Shown: positions 35,505 to 45,000 of the stretch, one piece after another
Layout of the letters: each line of letters opens with the position of its first letter
Numbering within the stretch: the first letter of the stretch is position 1
Source of the DNA: Elusimicrobiota bacterium
GTDB lineage: Bacteria; Elusimicrobiota; Elusimicrobia; UBA1565
Length of the DNA stretch: 64,000 nt
Direction: 5' to 3'
Assembly: GCA_016196755.1 (NCBI GenBank)
Contig: JACPXC010000004.1
Span: forward strand, 62,001-126,000
Notes under the pieces: model-generated
What the model saw: only the letters and a program-made list of their open reading frames with translations
The model's database searches: none
Told to the model about the DNA's origin: nothing
Translations under genes and position numbers: made by a program

Positions 35505-37126
35505 GGCAGGCGGGACGCCGCCCAGCCGGCGAGGACCTCGCGGCGGATCTTGGCGTTGTGGCGGACGTCCACAGGGAGAGAGGCGTGGAAGAGGACGGTC
35601 TCTAGGCACTTCGAGTCCGGATAGCGCGCGCCCAGCTCCAGGAGCTCGTCGCTCAGGGCCTTGGAAGGCTTGTTGCCTTCCTCGAGTTCCACGATCAGGA
35701 CGGGACGCTGCGCGCCCGGCACCCCGACGCCGACCAGCGCCGAGCGCCTGACTCTCGGGTGGGCGTTGAAGATCCCCTCCACGCAGTCGGTGAAGAGCGG
35801 GCCCTTCACCGTTTCGACCCGCTGGGACTTGCGGCCGCAGAACCAGGCCCGGCCCGAGGCGTCGAGCCGGCCCAGGTCGCCCATGCGGTGCCCGATGGAG
35901 CCGTCGGGAAAGCGGATCTTCGCCGCGGCGTCGGCGTCCGGGCGCCCGTGGTAGGAGAGCGTCACCTGCGGGCCGCGCACCACGAACTCCCCCACCGCGC
36001 CGGCCGCGGCGCGCAGGGCCTCGGACCACTCCGGGACGGCGGCGTCGGTGATGGAGATGACGGAGAGCTCGACGCCGTCGAGCGGCCGGCCGACGCAGGT
36101 GCCGCGTCCCTTGGCGGCGTCGGCGGCCGTCTCTCCGAGAACCTCCCGGGAGGAGATGGAGCAGACCGGCAGGGCCTCGGTGGCGCCGTAAGGGGTGTGG
36201 ATCTGGGCGTCCCCGGTCAAGAGCGAGGAGAAGCGCTTGAGGATCTTGGGCGAGACCGGCGCGCCGGCCGACAGGACGCGCTTAAGCGAGGGCAGGCGCA
36301 CCCCCGCCGCGCCGCGGCTGACGCGGTCGAGCAGGGCCGGGGAGCCGAAGAGGTTGGTGACCCCGTAGCGACGGATGGGGCCTAAGATGTTCGCGGAGAG
36401 CACCGAGCCCGGCTGAGTGAAGTCCATCTCCGGGATCACGGCCGTCATGCCCAGGGCCGGGTCAAAGAGCGCGAAGAGCGGGAAGGTGGCGAGGTCCACC
36501 TCTCCCGGCTCGATGCCGAAGCGCGCGCGCAGGAGGTCCACCTGCGCGGAGAAGTTTCCGTGAGAATAGACCACGCCCTTGGGGGCTCCCGTGCTGCCCG
36601 AGGTGAAGAGGACCGCGGCGGGGTCCTCCGGCGCGGTCTCAACGGGAGCCAACGGCTCCGCGTCCCGCCGGCGCAGCTCCTCGAGCGTGGTCATGCCGGG
36701 CGAGACCGATGGGCCCGCCATGAGGGTGAGCTTGACGCTGTCCTTGGCCCAGCCGAAGAGCAGGCGCGCCGCGTGGGCCGTCGGGATGGCGATGAAGACC
36801 TCGGGAGCGGCCTCCTCGAGGCAGCGCCCCAGCCCCTCGCGGCCGAGGCCGGGGTCGATGAGGACCGGGACAGCGCCCAGCCTAAAGAGCGCGAAGGCCA
36901 AGGCGAAGAAGTCCGGGCCCGGCTTGACCAGGACGGCCGCGCGCATGCCGCGCCGCACGCCGAAGGAGGCCAGCCCGCGCGCCACGCGGCCGCAGTCCTC
37001 GTCGAGCTCGCGAAAGCTCATCGTGCGGCCGCCGGCCAAGAAGACCATCGCCGGGGCGTCCGGCCGAGCGCGCGCCATCTCGCTGAGGCGCTGGGCGATG
37101 TTGACCGGCGTCGCCGCGCTTTTCAT
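35501..37126 (-). CDS. oleC: OleC: beta-lactone synthetase (AMP-binding enzyme)
   Basis: The product is 541 residues of the ANL superfamily. The P-loop VLFTSGSTGAPKGVVYSH lies at about 175-192, with THTPYGATE-like HTPYGATEALP and RMGDLGRLDASGRAWFCGR (adenylate-binding Asp, hinge) further on. In the Ole pathway it activates the beta-hydroxy acid with ATP and closes a beta-lactone. The identification rests on the family plus the OleA/OleB/OleD neighbours. ATG 37126 overlaps the oleB stop (ATGA). oleB and oleC are separate genes here, not the fused form of some bacteria. Confidence 0.92.
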   Translation of the reverse strand: MKSAATPVNIAQRLSEMARARPDAPAMVFLAGGRTMSFRELDEDCGRVARGLASFGVRRGMRAAVLVKPGPDFFALAFALFRLGAVPVLIDPGLGREGLGRCLEEAAPEVFIAIPTAHAARLLFGWAKDSVKLTLMAGPSVSPGMTTLEELRRRDAEPLAPVETAPEDPAAVLFTSGSTGAPKGVVYSHGNFSAQVDLLRARFGIEPGEVDLATFPLFALFDPALGMTAVIPEMDFTQPGSVLSANILGPIRRYGVTNLFGSPALLDRVSRGAAGVRLPSLKRVLSAGAPVSPKILKRFSSLLTGDAQIHTPYGATEALPVCSISSREVLGETAADAAKGRGTCVGRPLDGVELSVISITDAAVPEWSEALRAAAGAVGEFVVRGPQVTLSYHGRPDADAAAKIRFPDGSIGHRMGDLGRLDASGRAWFCGRKSQRVETVKGPLFTDCVEGIFNAHPRVRRSALVGVGVPGAQRPVLIVELEEGNKPSKALSDELLELGARYPDSKCLETVLFHASLPVDVRHNAKIRREVLAGWAASRLP

Positions 37127-38025
37127 GCCCGCGGCAAGGGGTGGACGGCGAGGAAATCCCGGATCAGGGCCGCCACGGCCGGGCCCTCGTCCTCGGGAAG
37201 ATAGTGGCCGGCGTCCGGAAAAGTGTGGAACTCGGCCTCCGGACAGCGCCGCTTCCACTCGGCGAGGAACTTGGCGTCGAACACGAAGTCCCTTTCCCCC
37301 CATGCGATGAGCTTGGGGATGGCCCCGAGGCGCCCGAGTCCGTCCTCGGTGGCCTTGGCCAGGGCGTAGGCGCGGTCGCCGGGGCCGAGCGGGATGTCTT
37401 GGACGAAGCGCAGGGTGGCGATGCGGTCCGCCCAGGACCCGTAGGGGCCGGTATAGAGGCGGCGGACCTCGGGGCTCATCGGACGCTTGGTCACGCAGGT
37501 AAGCGTCGCCCCCAGCGAGAATGCGTTGAAGCCGCGCACGAGGAGGGCGCCGAGGCGCGAATCGCGCGCCAGCTTGAGCTGCCAGGGCAGGAGGCCGCCT
37601 GGCGGCATCAGGAAGGCCGCGGTGTTCATGAGCACGATCCGCGCGACGCGCTCCGGCCGGCGCACGGCGGCGGCCATCCCGATCATGCCGCCCCAGTCGT
37701 GCAGGATCAAGGTGACGCCCTCTCGCAGGTCGAGCCGGTCGAGCGCGGTCTCGAGGTCGGCGACCCGTCGCTCCAGCGTGTACTCGTAGCGGTCGTCGTC
37801 CGGCTTGTCCGAGAGGCCCATGCCGATGTGGTCGAAGGCCAGGCAGCGGTAGGCGGGGCGCAGGGACTCGATGAGGCCGCGGTAGAGGAACGACCAACTT
37901 GGGTTGCCGTGCACGAAGACGACGGGCTCTCCGGCTCCTTCGTCGACGTAGTGCATACGCAGGCCGCCGAGGTCGAGCCAGCGCGATTGGAACGGATAAT
38001 GGGCCTTGAGCGCCGAGGCCTCCAT
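37123..38025 (-). CDS. oleB: OleB: beta-lactone decarboxylase (alpha/beta hydrolase)
   Basis: The product is 300 residues resembling haloalkane dehalogenases: oxyanion motif HGNPSW, nucleophile motif LHDWGGMIG (Asp110) and DAGHYLPED catalytic His. OleB uses the Asp to open the beta-lactone, releasing carbon dioxide and a cis-olefin. The ATG at 38025 shares a base with the oleA stop (TGATG); in-frame GTGs at 38031 and 38028 are alternatives. Outside this cluster it would be called a dehalogenase, but the neighbours decide for OleB. Confidence 0.9.
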   Translation of the reverse strand: MEASALKAHYPFQSRWLDLGGLRMHYVDEGAGEPVVFVHGNPSWSFLYRGLIESLRPAYRCLAFDHIGMGLSDKPDDDRYEYTLERRVADLETALDRLDLREGVTLILHDWGGMIGMAAAVRRPERVARIVLMNTAAFLMPPGGLLPWQLKLARDSRLGALLVRGFNAFSLGATLTCVTKRPMSPEVRRLYTGPYGSWADRIATLRFVQDIPLGPGDRAYALAKATEDGLGRLGAIPKLIAWGERDFVFDAKFLAEWKRRCPEAEFHTFPDAGHYLPEDEGPAVAALIRDFLAVHPLPRA

Positions 38026-39086
38026 CACCACTCCCAGCCCAACATCAGGCAGTTGAGCCCGCTGCCGATCCCGAGGAAGCCCACCTTGTCGCCGGGGAGC
38101 AGGCCGTCACGCTCCTCGGCCACGGCCGCCGTCAGCGGCAAAGACACCGTGCCGATGTTGCCGAGGTGCTCGAAGGTGGTGAAGTCCTTGGCGGGCGGCA
38201 CGCCGAAGGCGGCGAGGATCTCGTCCTGGTGCGCGCGCCCGACCTGGTGGCAGACCACCTTGTCGACGGCGGCGGCGGTCCAGCCCACGGCGCCGAGGAA
38301 CTCCCGCCAGCAGTCGCGGCCCAGCGTCACGCCGTTCTTGAGGACGGCCACGGCGTCGGTGCGCATGACCTCCTCGACCGGCTTACGGGCCTTGTAGCCG
38401 TTGTGGAGCGGCAGGGGCTCGAGTCCCCAGCGGCAGAGGCCGTTGTGCTCGGGGGCCGCGCGAAAGGCGCCGCCGACCAGGCGCCGGCGCTTGGAGCCGA
38501 AGGAGCCGTCGGTGAGCAGCGCCGCGACGGCGCCCGAGCCGCCGGTCAGGGTGGCCAGGGAGTCCTTGAAGGAGGCGAGGCCGGCGTCGGCCGCCATGCG
38601 TTCGATGGTGGCCTCGTTGATCTCGCGGGCCGACTCGCAGGAGACGACCAGTCCCGCGCGGATCTGGCCCAGCTCGATGCGGTTGGCCACGTCGACGATG
38701 CCGTTGAGGACGCCGAGGCAGGCGTTGGAGAGGTCGAAGAGCGCGGCGCCCGCGCCGACGCCGAGCGCCCGGGCCACGGCGCAGGCCGTGGCCGGCTCGA
38801 AGTTCTCGCGGCAGACCCCGCCGTAGATCAGCGCGCCGAGCTCGGAGGGCTTCACGCCGGCGGCGTCGAGCGCCTTGCGCCCCGCGCGCGCCGCCCCTTC
38901 GGAGAGCCGGAAGCCGGGCTCCCACCAGCGCCGCTCGCGGATGCCGGTGAAGGCCTCGAGCTGGCCGGGCTGGAGGTGCAGAGCCTTGTAAGTCCGCTCG
39001 AGGCGGCCCTCGAGCTCGGCCGAGCTGACGACGACCGGCGCGAGCTCGTAGCCCAGCGCGTCGAGATAGACCTTGGAGTACCTCAT
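38025..39086 (-). CDS. oleA: OleA: long-chain acyl head-to-head condensing thiolase
   Basis: The product is 353 residues with a KAS III/thiolase fold. Catalytic Cys123 lies in LSNACLGVLNG, the His in VVCHQVGRAHQ and the Asn in HLGNIGTVSLP. OleA joins two fatty acyl thioesters by non-decarboxylative Claisen condensation to a 2-alkyl-3-keto acid. The details ACLG and the NACLGVLNGI context match OleA rather than FabH. The ATG at 39086 overlaps the PUFA-synthase stop (ATGA), which directly couples the two pathways. Whether it takes acyl-CoA or acyl-ACP from the synthase is not visible. Confidence 0.92.
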   Translation of the reverse strand: MRYSKVYLDALGYELAPVVVSSAELEGRLERTYKALHLQPGQLEAFTGIRERRWWEPGFRLSEGAARAGRKALDAAGVKPSELGALIYGGVCRENFEPATACAVARALGVGAGAALFDLSNACLGVLNGIVDVANRIELGQIRAGLVVSCESAREINEATIERMAADAGLASFKDSLATLTGGSGAVAALLTDGSFGSKRRRLVGGAFRAAPEHNGLCRWGLEPLPLHNGYKARKPVEEVMRTDAVAVLKNGVTLGRDCWREFLGAVGWTAAAVDKVVCHQVGRAHQDEILAAFGVPPAKDFTTFEHLGNIGTVSLPLTAAVAEERDGLLPGDKVGFLGIGSGLNCLMLGWEW

Positions 39087-42000
39087 GCCGCCACGCTCAG
39101 CGTGAAGCCCTTCATCTGGTAGATCAGCAGGCCGTCGACGCTCAGGAAGCCGTCGGCCGTGAGGGTCCGCGAGGCGTCGTCGACCGCGGTGATCGCGGCC
39201 TCGACGGTGACCAGCTTGTTGCGCGGCGAGATCTGCCCGCGGTACACCCACTCGTGCGGGACGCCCAGCGCCATCGGCGTGAACCGGCCCGCGCCGGCGC
39301 CCCAGCGCTCGCGTGCGGCGACCTTCAGGAGCTGCTGAAACGACTCGAGGCCCAAGGAACCCGGGCAGACCGGGTCCTGGTAGAAGTGCGCCTTGAAGAA
39401 CCACTCGGCGGGGTCGACGCGCTTGGTCCCGCGCAAAAACCCCAGGCCGCGCGGTCCGCCGGCCCGGTCGAAGACCGTCACCGAGTCGAGCATGCGCAGC
39501 TCTTTGAGCGGCAGGGCCAGAGGTTCGCCGGGGCCGTCGGCCAGCATGCCCGGACCGCGCGCCGCGGAGGGGCCGGGGTCAAACGGCGTCACGCCGAGGA
39601 TGCCCTTCTGGTCGGAGAGCGCCTCCTTCGAGAAGAAGCCGAAGTAGGTGTCGCCCTTGTAGACCTGGCGGCCGCCGGCGCGGACGTCCATGTCGTAGTT
39701 CTGGATGATCATGCCGACCGATTGCGAGACCCGGGTGATCTTGATCCGCGTCGTCAGCGTGCCGGCGTCCGGGAAGACCTCGGACTGCAGGACGGCTTTC
39801 CCGCCGAGGTTGCGGAACGAGAGGTCGGCCTCGGAACGCAGGGCCGATCCCAGATAGGCGGCCAGCCAGCCGCAGGGCTGCAGCGCCACCTCGAGCAGGA
39901 CGCCGAAGGGCATGCTGCGCTGGCGGTTGGCGCCGAAGTACCAGGCGTCGGGCGGCACGTCGTACTCCGCGACGATGTCCCCCCCCGCCTCGAGGACGAA
40001 CGGCTTGCAGCCGCGGATCGCCGTGATGCGGTCGAGGAACTTGTAGGGCGGGCCGGGCAGGCGCGCGATGACGCGGCCTTCGTCGAAGAGCTTGTAGGGC
40101 TCGCCGAAGGCCTCGGAAGGCTTGCCGACCGCGAAGGCCACGATGCTCTCCGAGTCGAAAAGCGCCTTGGGCGTGGCGACCGGGGCCTTCTCCGTCCAGA
40201 GCGACTCGACCTCGGCGCGCGTAGCGCCCGCCAGGCGGCAGGACATGTCCGAGATGAGCACGATGGGCTTGCCGTCTGCGTACATCAGCGCGTCGGCCAG
40301 CGCGTAGGGCTCGGGCCCGTAGCCCAACTCCTTGATCGAGATCTCGTAGACCACCTTCTTGGTGGAGGCCAGTACCTGGCCGCGGCACTTGAGCTGGGAC
40401 TTGACGCCCGGCACCGGCTCGAAGCGCCCGGCCCCGCCCTTGACCCAGCCCAGGCGCATGAGGAAGACGCGCAAGGTGTGCATGCAGCACTCGTACATCA
40501 ACGTGCCCGGCATCACCATGTCGTCGACGAAGTGGCAGGTGATGAACCAGTCGTCGGGCTGGATGTCGGCCTCGCCGCGGATGAGGCCGAGGGCCCAGCG
40601 TCCGCCCTTGGGGTCGAGGCTGAGGACGCGGTCGAGCAGCTTCATGCGGCCGGTCTCGCCGGGAAGGCGCAAAGGAGACTCGATGGCGGCGAAGGCCGGA
40701 CCGAAGGCGGCGGCAAGGTCTCCCCTGCGCAGGGCCGTGACCGCCGCGTCGTCGTAGGACGCCAGGCCCATCGGCGCCAGCTCCTTCCAGTCGGCCGGCA
40801 GGCGGCCGGCCCGGGGGCGCTTGTCGAGCTCGGTGAAGACGATGCCCTTGCCCTCGGCCAGCGCGGCCTCGGTGAAGAAGCCCGCGCAGCCGCTGCGCAT
40901 CGTGAGCAGCGGCGCGCCGTCGACCGTGGCGTCGAACTCGAAGAAGAACAGCCAGCTCTCGCCCTGGCGCGTGAAGCGCAGGATGCGGATGTCGTAGCGG
41001 ATGACTTTGCGCGGCCCGGGCAGGCCCTGATGGAAGGTGACGACGGCGTCGAGCAGGCGGTAGACCGCTTTCCCCTTTGTGGCCAGGTCGATGCCGAGAT
41101 AGCCGGAAAGGAATAGGTCGGCCTGGCCGGCCTCGACGGCGATGCAGGTCGGGATCGCCCCGCCGTCCAAGTACCAGGCGCCGGGGTGGATGTCGTGCTC
41201 GGTGACGACGCCGCCGAAGCTCATCGACAGCGGCTCGCCGCTGACGCTCAGGATGCGGTCGACGAGCATCAGCGGCTCGTCGGGGAGGCGCACGCGGGTC
41301 GGATGGGCGTCGGCGGCCGCGAAGGCCTCGCCGAGGACGGCGCCGATCTTGCCGACGGCGAACTCGAGGCACTGCTTGCGGTCCATGAAGACGGCGGGAG
41401 CCGCCGGGGCTATCACCGCGGAACCCTCCAGGCTCATCAGACGAAGCTGTGCCTCGGCGTTCGCGGCGGAGAGCTTGAGGTACTGGGCGTGAGCCGCGGC
41501 TTTGGCGTCCTGGGCCGCGACGAATAGGCGCGTGAGCTGGGCGGTCTCGGGCCGCTCGAGCACGGCGGTCGCCGTCCTCGCGGGCGCGGGCCGGGGCGCG
41601 GGGAGCGCGGGCGGCGGAGGCGGCGGGGGCGGGACGGCGGACTTCTTGGGGATGACCGGCGCCGGGCGGCGGACCGGGACGATCAGACGCGGCTCCGGTC
41701 CGTCCTCGGGCGGGCGATGCCCGGCCGCGGCGCTGGGCCGGCCGTAGAGCCGGCCCAGGTCCATCGGCACGCGCTCGGCGGCCAGCGTGCCCAAGAGGCG
41801 CAGGACGGTGGAGACGTCGTCCTGGTCGCGCACGCAGGCGGAGCGCGCCGCATGGGGCTTGCCCTCGAGGATCTTGCCGACCATCCGCGAGCAGGTGTTG
41901 CGCGGGCCCAGCTCGACGAAGACGCGCACGCCGTCGTCGTAGGCGCGCGAGATCACGGCCGGAAAATCCACCCCGCTCAGGGCCTGGGCGGTGACGGCGT

Positions 42001-45000
42001 CGGCCGCGCTCTCGCTGGTCAGCGGGTAGGGCCGGCCCCAGGCCCCGCTGTAGACCTGGACGCCTTCCGGCGGCGCGGTCTTGAGCAGGTGGAGCTCGCG
42101 GTAGGCGACCTCGACCTCCTTGGCCACCTTGCAGTGCACGGTCGTCACGCCCTGCAGGGGCAGGAAGGTGCCGCCGAGGCCTTCGACGAGCTTCTTGACC
42201 GCGTGGCGGGCCCCGCCGACCACGCACTCCTTGGGCGTGTTGACGATGAGGACGAAGACCTTCTCCATCTTGTCGGTGGCCGCGCGCACGAGCTTCTCGG
42301 GGCTGTCGACCACGCCGAGCGCCCAGTCGACGGCCTCGTGCGCGGCCAGGCCCCAACTGCGCCGCGCCGCGTTGCAGGGACCGGCCAGCTCGCTGACGAA
42401 GAGCTCAGAGCGCTCCATGCGCTCGAGCATGGCGTCGCGCTCGGTCCAGGCGCGCAGGGCGAAGAGGCCGGCGGTCTCGCCGAGGCTGTAGCCGATGACC
42501 GCCGAGGGCTCGACACCGAAGGAACGCAGCAGGTCGCTCATGGCCGCGCCGTGGGAGACCTGCCCGAAGATCATCGCCTTGTGGTCGACGGCCAGGCGCT
42601 CGAGCGCGCCGTCCTCCCAGCCCGTCGGCCAGGCCAGCAGCCAGGGGGCGAAGAGCTCGGGGACGAACTGGTCCTTGAGGCGCCCCTGCTCGCCGTCGAG
42701 CCGGCGAAGGACCTCGGGCCATTGGGCGAAGGCCCTGAGGCCCATCCCGATGTACTGGTTGCCCGAGCCGGGGAACACGAAGGCCACGCGGCCCAGGCGG
42801 CCCAGCGGCTCCGGGGAGTAGAAGATGCGGTCGAGGCCCTGGATCGGCGCGGCGGGGTCGTCGAGCAGGGACTTCTCGGCGCTCACGGCCTGGGCCGAGA
42901 GCTCCGCCGCGTCGCGGGCCACAAACGAGACCGCCAGCGCCCTGTGCCCCTCGGCCGGGGTCTGCGCCCACCAGCGCCTGGCCAGGGCCTCGATCCCGAG
43001 GCCGGCCGGCTGCTCCTCGGTCCAGGCGCGCAGCCGGCGCGAGGCCAGGATGAGTTCGGGCGCGCTGTCGCCCTCGACGACAAAAAGGGCCTCGTCGCGG
43101 GCGCCCAGGGGTTGGAGGCGCTCGAGGGGACGCTCGCAGAGGACGGGGACGGGGTCGAGCTGCTCGAGCACGGCGTGGACGTAGTTTCCTCCTAGGCCGA
43201 TGGCCGAGACGCCGGCCCGGCGCGGGCCCGCGGTCCGATTGCGCAGCCAGGGTTGGGGCGCGCGCGGGGCGTGCAGGCCGGCGGCGAAGGGCGCCAGCTC
43301 CGCGCGCGGCGCACTCAGCGTCAGCGGCGGCAGGATCTCCTGGTAGAGCGCCAGCGCGGCCTTGACTAAAGACGCCAGCCCCGCGGCGGCGCCGGCGTGG
43401 CCGATGACCGGCTTGACCGAACCCAGCGCCAGGGCTCGTCCGGCGGGGCGGCCCGCGAAGAAGCTCCCCAGGGCGGAGGCCTCGGCGGCGTCCTCGGAGG
43501 GCACCCCGCTGCCGTGGGTCTCGAGGTAGTCGACGGCGGCGGGCTCGAGCCCCGCGTCGGCGTAGGCGCGGCCCAGGGCGTCGGCATAGCCTTCCGCCGA
43601 GCGCGCCTCGGGCGCCGACGCGGCGCCAAGTCCGGTCAGGACCGCGTAGACCCGGTCGCCGTCGCGCAGCGCGTCGTCGAGGCGCTTGAGCACGACCGCC
43701 GCGGCGCCCTCGCCGGGCGCGCAGCCGTCGGCCTCGGCGTCGAAGGGGCGGACGCTGCCGGTGGGCGAGAACGGGCGCAGGGCGCCGTGGGCGGCCGCCG
43801 CGCGCGGGTCGCCGGCCAGGTCGACGGCGCCGACCACCGCGCAGTCGAGCTCGCCGCGGCGCAGGGCCGCGGCCGCGGCCTCGAGGGCGCGCAGGCCGGA
43901 GGTCTCGTCGGCGGCCAGCGTGAAGCTCGGGCCGCCGATCTTGAACTCGCGGGCGATCCGGCTGGCGATGATGCCGCCCAGCGCCCCCATCGTGCGGTTG
44001 GCGGTCAGGGCCGGGCCGGAGGCGTCGCGCAGGTCCTCGGGCAGGGACCAGCGGAAGTGGAAATCCGCCGTGCGGCAGTCGAGCTCCATGCCGATGAAGA
44101 CGCCGGTGCGCTGGTGGTCGCCGTTGAGCGCCCCCGCGTCGCGCAGGGCCGCGTCGGCGACCTGCAGCATGAGCACCTGTTGGGGCAGCATCTCGGCCAG
44201 CTCCTTGGGCGGGATGCGGTAGGCCTGCGGCGGGACACCGAGCTCCGTCATGAGCCGGTCGGCCGGCGGCGAGCCGGACAGGACGGCCTCCTGGAACTCG
44301 CGCAACGACGCGAGCGTCCCGAAGCGCGCCTCCATGCCGACCAGCGCCAGGGCGGGGCGCTGGGCCGGCGCGGGCTTGGGCGCGCGGCGCTTGGCGGCCC
44401 AGGGAAGGTATTCCTCGACGATGACATGGGCGTTGATGCCGCCGAAGCCGAAGGACGACACCGCGGCGCGCCGCGGGCTGCTGGGGCCGCGGGCCTCCCA
44501 GGCGGCGGGCTCGGTCTGGACGCGGAACGGACCGGACTCGAGTTCGAGCCCGAGCGCGGTGCGCTCGAAGTTCGCGCTGGGCGGGAGGGTCTTCTCCTTG
44601 AGGGCCAGGAGCACCTTCATGAGCCCGGCCGCGCCGGCCGCGGTCAGGAGGTGGCCGACGTTGGACTTGACCGAGCCCAGCGCACAGCGGCCCGCGCGCC
44701 AGCCCGAGTCCCCCCAGAGCTCGTGGAGGCTGCGCAGCTCGACGCCGTCGCCGACCGGCGTGCCGGTGGCGTGGCACTCGTAGAGGTCGACGTCGGAAGG
44801 CTTGAGGCCGGCCTGGGCATAGGCCGCGCGCATGGCGCGCAGCTGGCCGCCGCCGTCGGGAGCGAGCAGGGAGCCGCCGATGTCGTTGGAGAGCCCGGCC
44901 CCGCGGATGACGGCGTAGACCTTGTCGCCGTCGCGCAGGGCGTCGGGCAGGCGCTTGAGGAGGAACAGGCCCGCCCCCTCGCCGACGACGAGTCCGTCTC

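Noticed and set aside
37123-38025. Haloalkane dehalogenase
   Set aside because: The motifs fit (HGNPSW, HDWGG), but OleB shares this fold and nucleophile, and the gene sits between oleA and oleC with overlaps.
39254-41116. 620-codon plus-strand frame opposite the dehydratase part of the PUFA synthase
   Set aside because: It has no domain or start signal, and the minus strand has intact FabA-like motifs.
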